Positions 1 to 5,165 of a stretch of 7,017 bases of DNA are shown here, piece after piece. Numbering within the stretch: the first letter of the stretch is position 1; each line of letters begins with the position of its first letter. A program made the position numbers and the translations under genes. The notes under the pieces are model-generated. The model was not told the origin of the DNA. It saw nothing but the letters and a program-made list of their open reading frames with translations, and did not search any database. The stretch lies in assembly GCA_017617775.1 (NCBI GenBank), contig JAFZVO010000008.1, forward strand, positions 1 through 7,017, given 5' to 3'. The DNA comes from Bacilli bacterium. Lineage in GTDB: Bacteria > Bacillota_I > Bacilli_A > RFN20 > CAG-826.

Positions 1-506
1 GATAAGTCATGGATGTGAATTTCTGCATTTCTATGGGCGTCAGCGATCTCTTTATCGTAGACTTCGCTCAACCAATAGTTAGCAGTAATCGCACCGGAGT
101 TTGAGAGAATTAACCCACCAACACTATAAGTGACAGTGGAGTTCTCTTTGACACGCCAGTCAGCGATTTTTAAATAGTTGTCGACCGTTTTCTTGTAGTC
201 GAGTTCCGTGGAAGCCATTTCACGTAAGCTTTCATGTTGACGACGATAGAAGATGTAGGCCTTGGCAACATCGGTATAGCCTGTCGCGACCAACACATTT
301 TCAACGGAATCTTGGATATCTTCAACAGAAATGAGGTCATCTTGGACCTTTTTGGAGAAATCAGCAGTAGTTCTTAAGGCTAACTTCTCGATAATTTCAT
401 CTGTGAACACCTTATGTTCCGCGACAAACGCCTTGGTAATCGCGTTGCTTATCTTTGATAATTCGAATGGAACGATTGATCCATCTCTCTTTTTAACGTT
501 GAGCAT
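1..506 (-). CDS. nrdD: Anaerobic (class III) ribonucleoside-triphosphate reductase, N-terminal part, cut by window edge
   Basis: The minus strand encodes 168 codons from an ATG at 506-504 and stays open to the left edge, so only the N-terminus is seen. NrdD makes deoxyribonucleoside triphosphates in the cytoplasm without oxygen, using a glycyl radical installed by NrdG. Residues 1 to about 92 look like an ATP-cone, the allosteric nucleotide-binding domain, beginning with VKKRDGSIVPFELSKI. The catalytic domain then starts: residues 121-137 contain ENSTVTYSVGG, and residues 157-168 contain AHRNAEIHIHDL, close to the AH...HIHD signature of NrdD proteins. The start is supported by AGGAGG at 521-516, nine bases upstream. 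The glycyl-radical C-terminus and any nrdG neighbour are outside the window. mscL lies upstream on the same strand but ends in a terminator, so nrdD probably has its own promoter. It implies anaerobic growth. The family call is firm. Confidence 0.93.
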   Translation of the reverse strand, partial: MLNVKKRDGSIVPFELSKISNAITKAFVAEHKVFTDEIIEKLALRTTADFSKKVQDDLISVEDIQDSVENVLVATGYTDVAKAYIFYRRQHESLREMASTELDYKKTVDNYLKIADWRVKENSTVTYSVGGLILSNSGAITANYWLSEVYDKEIADAHRNAEIHIHDL

Positions 507-521
507 AAAATCTGTCCTCCT

Positions 522-708
522 CTTCTTAGACTTACTCAAATTACTATTAACACAATGATATAAGTGTCAGCACTCACTTAGATCAAGGTAGGTATATCTT
601 AACAATAATTATAATATTAAATCAAATAATAAAAACATTATTTTTTGGACACTGTCTTAAAGACAAAAAGTATTGCAAAACTCGGCTTATACTACATTTA
701 TGGGTATG
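522..708 (-). promoter_or_regulatory. Upstream control region of nrdD
   Basis: This AT-rich stretch lies between the mscL terminator and the nrdD ribosome-binding site and holds no credible gene. On the minus strand a perfect TATAAT lies at 613-608, but no good -35 precedes it. A second possibility is TTGATC (586-581) with TATATC (562-557), 18 bases apart and only partly matching consensus. The sequence at 550-567 (minus strand ACACTTATATCATTGTGT) resembles an NrdR box, but its ACAC and GTGT arms are 10 rather than 8 bases apart. A perfect palindrome lies at 653-665. That the region carries the nrdD promoter follows from gene layout; the exact elements are uncertain. Confidence 0.4.
653..665. 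repeat. 13-bp perfect inverted repeat TGTCTTAAAGACA upstream of nrdD
   Basis: Two 6-base arms (TGTCTT and AAGACA) flank a single A, which is typical of a dimeric repressor site. It lies about 150 bases upstream of the nrdD start and about 45 bases upstream of the terminator that ends mscL. I do not recognise a regulator for it. Its position before nrdD suggests an operator, but a chance palindrome in AT-rich DNA cannot be excluded. Confidence 0.4.
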
Positions 709-733
709 AAAAAACCACAACGTGAATTGTGGT
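709..733 (-). terminator. Rho-independent terminator of mscL
   Basis: On the minus strand, 18 bases past the mscL stop codon, a perfect 7-bp stem (ACCACAA paired with TTGTGGT) closes a 6-base loop and is followed directly by a run of T (714-709). This is a standard intrinsic terminator. It should separate mscL from nrdD, which lies downstream on the same strand. Confidence 0.85.
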
Positions 734-751
734 CATTTCTTCAGAGATTTT

Positions 752-1276
752 TTATTTCTTTTCTTTCTTCTCTTTTAGCAAATCGCGAATCTCATTGAGA
801 ACATCGAGTTCAGTTGGTTCTGGGACACCTGGTTCTGGTGGAACTGGTCTTTCTTCAGGATGTTTTTGATAATAAGCTTCGAGTTGTTTGGCCTTGAGTT
901 CTTCAGATTTCTTGTGGGCAGTATTGATCGCCTTGATGATGAAGAATAACACTAAAGCGATTAATAAGAAGTTGATGATCGCTTCGATGAAGGCGCCCCA
1001 ATCGATGTAGATGAATTTTGGATTTGGATTGCCATCTTCTAAGAATCTTGGAACCTCAGGGGTGAGAGGAGTGATGATATCAAGTCCTTCGCCGCCAGTG
1101 GCTAACGAGATGATCACGTTGATGAGTGGCATGATGATCTTGCTAGTTAAAGCCGTGACGATCGCGGAGAAGGCACCACCGATGATGATACCAACCGCCA
1201 TATCGACGATATTACCACGAGAGATAAATGCTTTAAATTCGGCAAATAAACCCTTACCTTTTTCTTTTTTAGCCAT
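752..1276 (-). CDS. mscL: Large-conductance mechanosensitive channel MscL
   Basis: This 174-residue membrane protein is an MscL, a homopentameric channel that opens under membrane tension and lets solutes out during hypo-osmotic shock. The first membrane helix (about 22-52) carries the family signature RGNIVDMAVGIIIGGAF (20-36), matching RGNVVDLAVGVIIGAAF of E. coli MscL. The second helix is about 97-117. The C-terminal helix ends in LNEIRDLLKE (160-169), nearly identical to the E. coli C-terminal bundle. It is longer than the usual 130-150 residues because of a long external loop (about 53-96) and a charged, proline-rich linker (about 136-156). Two pore-lining positions differ from E. coli: Met26 for Leu19 and Ile30 for Val23. 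The ATG is supported by AAGGAG at 1292-1287, ten bases upstream. It is transcribed alone, divergently from the deaminase-like gene. The family call is firm. Confidence 0.96.
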   Translation of the reverse strand: MAKKEKGKGLFAEFKAFISRGNIVDMAVGIIIGGAFSAIVTALTSKIIMPLINVIISLATGGEGLDIITPLTPEVPRFLEDGNPNPKFIYIDWGAFIEAIINFLLIALVLFFIIKAINTAHKKSEELKAKQLEAYYQKHPEERPVPPEPGVPEPTELDVLNEIRDLLKEKKEKK

Positions 1277-1299
1277 GATTTTATTTCTCCTTTTTCATT

Positions 1300-1328
1300 A
1301 TTCTATTATTTATCGATATTTTTGTTAA
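1300..1328 (-). promoter_or_regulatory. Promoter of mscL
   Basis: Read on the minus strand, TTAACA (1328-1323, five of six bases of the -35 consensus) is followed after exactly 17 bases by TAGAAT (1305-1300, five of six of the -10). The predicted start near 1293 gives a leader of about 17 bases that just contains the Shine-Dalgarno site. The -35 overlaps the -35 of the divergent gene and lies in the palindrome at 1319-1334. Confidence 0.65.
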
Positions 1329-1334
1329 CAAAAA
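1319..1334. repeat. 16-bp perfect palindrome TTTTTGTTAACAAAAA between divergent promoters
   Basis: This self-complementary sequence is centred at 1326/1327. Both the leftward -35 (mscL, 1328-1323) and the rightward -35 (deaminase-like gene, 1322-1327) lie inside it, so a bound protein or RNA polymerase could affect both genes. Its regulatory role is inferred from position. Part of the symmetry comes from flanking T and A runs, which are common in this DNA. Confidence 0.45.
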
Positions 1335-1349
1335 ACATTTTTATAGAAT
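1322..1349 (+). promoter_or_regulatory. Promoter of the deaminase-like gene, predicting an almost leaderless mRNA
   Basis: TTGTTA (1322-1327, four of six of the -35 consensus) is followed after 16 bases by TAGAAT (1344-1349, five of six of the -10). Transcription would start near 1356, about five bases before the ATG at 1361. A perfect TATAAT at 1354-1359 is too close to the ATG to drive this start and has no -35. Confidence 0.5.
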
Positions 1350-1360
1350 AAAATATAATC

Positions 1361-2359
1361 ATGATTGATTTAAAAGTTAATTTAGATGGTTCGCTTACCA
1401 AGGAAGATGTTCTTTATCTCGCGGATATGCAGAGAATTGAACTCCCTGAGAACTACGAAGATTTATTATGTGCGGCGAATAAATGCAAGAATGTCCGAGA
1501 ATATCTCAAATATTTTGATTTCCCTCTCTCCTTGCTCCAGAATGTCGATGCGATTGAATACGCGATGTATTCTTTGACTTGCCGTCTCGCTAAACTCGGT
1601 CTTCTCTACGCGGAGATTAGATTTGCTCCGGCCTTACATATCAAAAACTATCTCACTCAAGAGAGAGTGATTAAAGCCGCCTTACGCGGGTTATATAAAG
1701 GATTATATGAATATCCGGATTTCAACGCGAATTTAGTTCTCGTCTGCATGAGGGAATTCGGCTTAGAAACCAATATGATCACCTGCAAGCACGCGATCAA
1801 TTATCATAAGGATAACAAGATTGTCGGTATTGATCTCGCGGGTAATGAACGCGTGAAGCCAGTGAAATTTTTTGAAAATGTCTTCAAACTGGCAAAGCAA
1901 CATAAACTCCCATTCATCATCCATGCGGGTGAGACAAGAGATGCCCAAGAAGTGATCGACGCAGTGGAATTAGGCGCATCTCGTATTTCACACGGCCTAT
2001 CTTTAGCCTTGAATCAACAAACAGCTTATTATCTATATTCCCATAATGTGACTTTAGAATTCTGCCCAACCCAGAATATCGACACGAAAGTCTTGCCAGA
2101 CTATGAATCATGCCCGATCAAACAATCTGCGCGTATGGGTATGAAGGCGACTATCTGTTCTGGTAATCTCACGATTAGTAAAACTAATATCAACCAAGAA
2201 TATTCCCAGCTCATCAAACATTTGAATCTCCGTAAAGAAGATATCTATGAATATCTTGCTAAAGCGATTCAAGCTTCTTTCCTCTCAGTTGAAGAAAAAG
2301 GACAACTGATCAATAAACTAGTTGCCCGATTTGATGGATATTTTAATTCGATTATATAA
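1361..2359 (+). CDS. Adenosine-deaminase-like protein lacking most zinc ligands (probable pseudoenzyme)
   Basis: The 332-residue protein has the length and layout of the adenosine deaminase family, TIM barrels that use zinc to turn adenosine into inosine. Recognisable motifs are NLDGSLT (7-13, where the family has HxHLDGS), GIDLAGNE (156-163), HAGE (188-191, with the zinc ligand His188 and catalytic Glu191), RISHGL (208-213, with His211) and FCPTQN (234-239). The N-terminal HxH is replaced by Lys5-Val6-Asn7, and the TDDP motif near the C-terminus by Ser267-Gly268-Asn269-Leu270. Three of four zinc ligands and the second Asp are therefore gone, although the frame is intact. Deamination is unlikely; nucleoside binding or regulation is possible but unproven. 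The ATG at 1361 is chosen because the family N-terminus begins at once after it. No Shine-Dalgarno site precedes it. The gene stands alone and converges on the lipoprotein gene. Fold is confident; function is unknown. Confidence 0.85.
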   Translation: MIDLKVNLDGSLTKEDVLYLADMQRIELPENYEDLLCAANKCKNVREYLKYFDFPLSLLQNVDAIEYAMYSLTCRLAKLGLLYAEIRFAPALHIKNYLTQERVIKAALRGLYKGLYEYPDFNANLVLVCMREFGLETNMITCKHAINYHKDNKIVGIDLAGNERVKPVKFFENVFKLAKQHKLPFIIHAGETRDAQEVIDAVELGASRISHGLSLALNQQTAYYLYSHNVTLEFCPTQNIDTKVLPDYESCPIKQSARMGMKATICSGNLTISKTNINQEYSQLIKHLNLRKEDIYEYLAKAIQASFLSVEEKGQLINKLVARFDGYFNSII

Positions 2360-3347
2360 AGTAATAGTCTAGGAAGGCTTCGATGAGCGGCTCATAATAT
2401 TGTTTCTGAGCTTCGCGATCCTTCCACTGACCATCGCTGTTCAGTTCATATTCACTAAGTGGAGTGCCGTTGAGCACTTTTCTTATTAAATTGGATGTGT
2501 AGTGGAGATGGTTACTTCTCTCCTCATCATAAAATGATGTGGTGATGACTTTATCAGTGATGACATCATTTCCATAGACCGCCGCGTCAATTAATGCGCC
2601 GTCTTTATAGACGTGGAAAGTCGGGACAACCCCATCTCCATATCCATAAGTCGCATTATATTTATTTGATAAATAGTGGTCATCTTTGAATGTTTGATAA
2701 CGATCTGGCTCATTTTTACGAATCGGATCCATATCAAAGGCATACATGATATTCTCGGTGACCCATTCTTTGAGATGCGGCATGACGACATTGGGCATGC
2801 AGTATGTGCAGTCAGGGCAACTGCTTCGCATATAGTAGATGATACCACCTTTAGAGACGACTTCGCTTTGGATCTGTTCCTCATTAATTAAATATATAAG
2901 AGGAAGGTTCACCGTTTCTTTGATGGCGTTTAGGAATACTGTTTCATCTGAGAACAATGTGCTGTTATCGGTGTAGAAGGCTCTTCTCACCAATTTGCCG
3001 TTCGCGATGATATAGAAAGCCGGGTCGTTGCTATTTTTGATGCCGAAAGAATTGAGACGGTCGTCAATCTGGTCATTGGACATCTTATATGTTAGGACGT
3101 GGTCATATTTCGCGAGATGATCTAAGACACGTGAGAAATATACCCAGCATCCACATGTCGTATCCCCATATGTCGCGAGGATGAAGTTCTCGTTATCTTT
3201 TTTGCTATAGCATGTATCGCAGTCAATCTCGATTGCTTCTTCATGATAAAGGGTCCCGAAAGTCAGTCTTTCTTTGCTCGATGAAGAGCATCCTAGGAGG
3301 GAAGAAAGAGAGAATAAAGTGACGAATGCGAGCAATAACTTTTTCAT
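2352..3347 (-). CDS. Lipoprotein with two thioredoxin-like domains
   Basis: This 331-residue protein begins with a lipoprotein signal peptide: MKK, a hydrophobic stretch, then SLLGC with the modified Cys at 20. It should be anchored on the outer face of the membrane. Two thioredoxin-like halves follow. The first (about 53-150) has ILATYGDTTCGCW (56-68) with a Cys-Gly-Cys site at 65-67 and DPAFYIIANGKLV (108-120). The second (about 167-295) has YYMRSSCPDCTYC (171-183) with a CPDC site at 177-180, an extra Cys183, and VPTFHVYKDG (241-250), the cis-proline region of thioredoxins. A further CDTC pair is at 43-46. A role in extracytoplasmic disulfide exchange is inferred; no partner such as CcdA is nearby. 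The start gives a proper signal peptide but has no Shine-Dalgarno site. The stop lies inside the 3' end of the convergent deaminase-like gene. Confidence 0.8.
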   Translation of the reverse strand: MKKLLLAFVTLFSLSSLLGCSSSSKERLTFGTLYHEEAIEIDCDTCYSKKDNENFILATYGDTTCGCWVYFSRVLDHLAKYDHVLTYKMSNDQIDDRLNSFGIKNSNDPAFYIIANGKLVRRAFYTDNSTLFSDETVFLNAIKETVNLPLIYLINEEQIQSEVVSKGGIIYYMRSSCPDCTYCMPNVVMPHLKEWVTENIMYAFDMDPIRKNEPDRYQTFKDDHYLSNKYNATYGYGDGVVPTFHVYKDGALIDAAVYGNDVITDKVITTSFYDEERSNHLHYTSNLIRKVLNGTPLSEYELNSDGQWKDREAQKQYYEPLIEAFLDYYFI

Positions 3348-3358
3348 AGTCGTTATCT

Positions 3359-3367
3359 ATTCTACCA
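3359..3367 (-). promoter_or_regulatory. Extended -10 promoter of the thioredoxin-like lipoprotein gene
   Basis: On the minus strand TGGTAGAAT is a TGn-extended -10 with five of six core bases. No -35 is seen at the right distance, which extended -10 promoters can tolerate. Transcription would start near 3352, about five bases before the ATG at 3347-3345, giving a nearly leaderless mRNA. The TAGAAT-N11-ATG spacing is the same as at the deaminase-like gene. Confidence 0.5.
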
Positions 3368-3417
3368 AACTAAAAGAAAAGTGCATTATTTTTTATCAAA
3401 AAAGTGGGTGAAAAAAT

Positions 3418-3428
3418 GCGAGAAAAAA
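3418..3428 (+). repeat. Direct repeat GCGAGAAAAAA, copy 1
   Basis: This 11-base sequence recurs exactly at 3529-3539, 111 bases away, and a related GCGATTTTTT lies at 3458-3467. All three put a GCGA in front of a six-base A or T run. They may be binding sites upstream of the pot promoter, or chance repeats in A-rich DNA. Confidence 0.35.
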
Positions 3429-3436
3429 CTAACGTG

Positions 3437-3458
3437 ATTTTCATGGGCAATTTTCATG
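3437..3458 (+). repeat. Tandem direct repeat of ATTTTCATG with a 13-base period
   Basis: ATTTTCATG occurs at 3437-3445 and again at 3450-3458. A shorter copy, ATTTTCA, lies at 3514-3520. The 13-base period matches the local spacing of the A/T tracts. No function is recognised. Confidence 0.35.
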
Positions 3459-3483
3459 CGATTTTTTGCAAAAATTTTTTTAG

Positions 3484-3512
3484 AGTATTATTAGACTCAA
3501 TCTAAGAATATT
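3484..3512. repeat. 29-base imperfect inverted repeat upstream of the pot promoter
   Basis: The arms 3484-3495 and 3501-3512 pair at eleven of twelve positions around the loop CTCAA (3496-3500). The pairing includes one G-U pair and has one A/G mismatch (3490 with 3506); the inner five pairs are perfect (TTAGA with TCTAA). No T run follows on either strand, so it does not look like a terminator. It sits about 57 bases upstream of the -35 and is a candidate operator. Confidence 0.4.
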
Positions 3513-3528
3513 GATTTTCAAAAATGAC

Positions 3529-3539
3529 GCGAGAAAAAA
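3529..3539 (+). repeat. Direct repeat GCGAGAAAAAA, copy 2
   Basis: This is an exact second copy of the sequence at 3418-3428. It ends 15 bases before the pot -35 element, a position where an activator or repressor could touch RNA polymerase. Confidence 0.35.
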
Positions 3540-3554
3540 TATCAAAAAAAATGT

Positions 3555-3583
3555 TTGAAATTGGGGGTAAATTTATATATATT
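3555..3583 (+). promoter_or_regulatory. Promoter of the potABCD operon
   Basis: TTGAAA (3555-3560, five of six of the -35) and TATATT (3578-3583, five of six of the -10) are separated by the ideal 17 bases. The start would be near 3590, giving a leader of about 50 bases before potA. This is the best-looking promoter in the window, and its position in front of a four-gene overlapping operon fits. Confidence 0.75.
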
Positions 3584-3591
3584 TTTTTGCA

Positions 3592-3604
3592 GTTAAAAAT
3601 TAAC
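3592..3604 (+). promoter_or_regulatory. Inverted repeat GTTAAAAATTAAC at the pot transcription start
   Basis: Perfect 5-base arms (GTTAA and TTAAC) flank AAA, right after the predicted transcription start near 3590. This is a common place for a repressor site. The assignment rests on symmetry and position only. Confidence 0.35.
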
Positions 3605-3641
3605 AACAAATTTCATTTGAAAAGAAAGGTTGGGTGCTCTA

Positions 3642-5165
3642 ATGGAAGATAAAGTCATTATCTCACTTGAAGGGGTTAGTAAAGAATTCGGCGGTACCAC
3701 GGTTGTCGACAATTTCAATTTGACGATCAACAAAGGTGAATTCGTCACTTTTTTAGGTCCTTCAGGATGTGGTAAATCCACAACATTAAGGATGATCGCG
3801 GGTTTAGAAACTCCATCATCTGGCTCGATTAAATTAAACGGTGAGGATATCGTCAAGATTCCTCCATATAAAAGACCGATTAACACGGTGTTCCAAAGAT
3901 ATGCCTTATTCCCATATCTCGATGTCTATGATAACGTCGCATTCGGTTTGAAGCTCAAGAAAGTGCCAGTCCAAGTCACTAAGAAGAACGGTCAAGTCGT
4001 CACCAAGATGAAGCATTTGTCTCGTGAGGTGATCGACCAAAAGGTTCTCAAAGCTTTAAGAGTCGTGGACTTAGAAGAATTAGAGAATCGTGATATCTCT
4101 ACGCTTTCTGGTGGTCAACAACAAAGAGTGGCCATCGCAAGAGCGATTGTCAATGAACCAGAGATTCTTCTTTTAGATGAACCTTTAGGCGCGTTAGACC
4201 TCAAGATGAGAAAAGATATGCAGATCGAATTAAAAGAGATGCATAAAAAACTCGGTATCACCTTCATCTATGTCACACACGATCAAGAAGAAGCTTTAAC
4301 GATGTCTGATAAGATCGTCGTCATGAAGGCTGGTGAGATTCAACAAATCGGTAACCCAACTGATATATATAACGAACCAACCAACGCTTTCGTCGCTTCC
4401 TTCATCGGTGAATCCAATATTTATAACGCGACAATGGTGGGTCATAAGAAGGTTAAATTCCTCAACCACACATTCGACTGCGTGGATGACTTCCCAGTCA
4501 ATGACAAAGTGGAAGTCGTGGTCCGTCCAGAAGACGTGAAGATGAGAGTGGCGACAGGCGATGAAGTCGATGAATTAAACGGCAAGATCGTCTCTAAACT
4601 CTTCAAAGGTATGCATTATCAATACGTCATCATGGTCGGCCGTAATGAAGTCATCGCCCAGAACACTCGTGAATTCAATGTTGACGATGTCGTCTCCATG
4701 ACTTTCCGCGCGCAAGATATTCAAATTATGAAGAAAGATCTCGTCAGCAATATCTACACTGACGCATGGATCAATAAATATAACGAACTCATGATCTCCG
4801 AAGATCCATATGAATGCAACATCACCCAATTATTAGCGGGTTCCACAGTGGATGAAGATGGCTATCTCGTCTCCAAAGAAGGTAAGAAATACGACCTCAA
4901 CGACGCGGATGTCATCGCGGAAGTGGCAATCACTGATGTGACTATCACTGACGGTCATGATAACGGCCAATCCAATGGTGTGGTCATCTCCACAGTCTAT
5001 AAAGGCGATCACTATCAAATCATCGTGAGAACAGAAGAAGAGGAAGACTTCATCTGTGACTCTCCATATACATTCAACGAAGGGGATTTGGTCTCTGTGT
5101 CCATCCCTCGTGAAGCCATTAAATTAACTTTGAAGGGTGATATTTCCAAATATGAAATCGAATAA
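3642..5165 (+). CDS. potA: Polyamine-type ABC transporter ATP-binding protein PotA, with insertion and extended C-terminus
   Basis: This 507-residue protein is the cytoplasmic ATPase of a spermidine/putrescine-type importer. It has Walker A GPSGCGKST (39-47), the Q-loop at Gln85, the signature LSGGQQQR (155-162), Walker B ILLLDEP (175-181), the D-loop GALD (183-186) and the switch His213. After the ATPase domain comes a TOBE region with RPEDV (295-299) and FKGMHYQ (321-327). It exceeds the roughly 350-380 residues of most PotA proteins in two ways: an 18-residue lysine-rich insertion at about 109-126, and a second TOBE-like copy near 369-498 with SNIY (369-372) and YKGDHYQ (453-459). I prefer the ATG at 3642, with AAAGG at 3625-3629 twelve bases upstream, over a TTG at 3630 that would leave no spacing. 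It is the first gene of the operon and overlaps potB by 14 bases. The exact substrate is inferred. Confidence 0.93.
   Translation: MEDKVIISLEGVSKEFGGTTVVDNFNLTINKGEFVTFLGPSGCGKSTTLRMIAGLETPSSGSIKLNGEDIVKIPPYKRPINTVFQRYALFPYLDVYDNVAFGLKLKKVPVQVTKKNGQVVTKMKHLSREVIDQKVLKALRVVDLEELENRDISTLSGGQQQRVAIARAIVNEPEILLLDEPLGALDLKMRKDMQIELKEMHKKLGITFIYVTHDQEEALTMSDKIVVMKAGEIQQIGNPTDIYNEPTNAFVASFIGESNIYNATMVGHKKVKFLNHTFDCVDDFPVNDKVEVVVRPEDVKMRVATGDEVDELNGKIVSKLFKGMHYQYVIMVGRNEVIAQNTREFNVDDVVSMTFRAQDIQIMKKDLVSNIYTDAWINKYNELMISEDPYECNITQLLAGSTVDEDGYLVSKEGKKYDLNDADVIAEVAITDVTITDGHDNGQSNGVVISTVYKGDHYQIIVRTEEEEDFICDSPYTFNEGDLVSVSIPREAIKLTLKGDISKYEIE

Larger units (their letters stand above)
3368..3554. promoter_or_regulatory. 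A/T-tract-rich intergenic region between the divergent lipoprotein and pot genes
   Basis: No credible gene is seen here. The region has runs of 4-7 A or T about every 12-14 bases between 3389 and 3481 (for example centred near 3400, 3413, 3425, 3439, 3452 and 3464). It also has short direct repeats and a long imperfect inverted repeat. Such DNA may be bent or bound by nucleoid or regulatory proteins. This is inference from composition and position upstream of the pot promoter. I see no riboswitch and no tRNA. Confidence 0.4.

Noticed and set aside
331..558. Plus-strand open frame opposite the start of nrdD
   Set aside because: It is antisense to a well-supported nrdD N-terminus, has no Shine-Dalgarno site and no recognisable domain.
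566..580. CIRCE heat-shock operator half, CAGCACTC
   Set aside because: The matching GAGTGCTAA half is absent after a 9-base gap, so only one imperfect half exists.
1011..1328. Plus-strand open frame opposite mscL
   Set aside because: It mirrors the hydrophobic codons of mscL and runs through the mscL promoter. No independent signals support it.
1354..1359. Perfect TATAAT just before the deaminase-like ATG as its -10
   Set aside because: Transcription would start inside the coding region, and no -35 lies at the right distance. TAGAAT at 1344-1349 fits better.
3630..3641. TTG start for potA four codons upstream of the ATG
   Set aside because: The AAAGG site ends at 3629, leaving no spacing for a start at 3630, and PotA proteins align from the ATG.
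3590..3641. Riboswitch or attenuator in the potA leader
   Set aside because: The predicted leader is only about 50 bases and AT-rich, with one short symmetric element and no terminator or recognisable aptamer.
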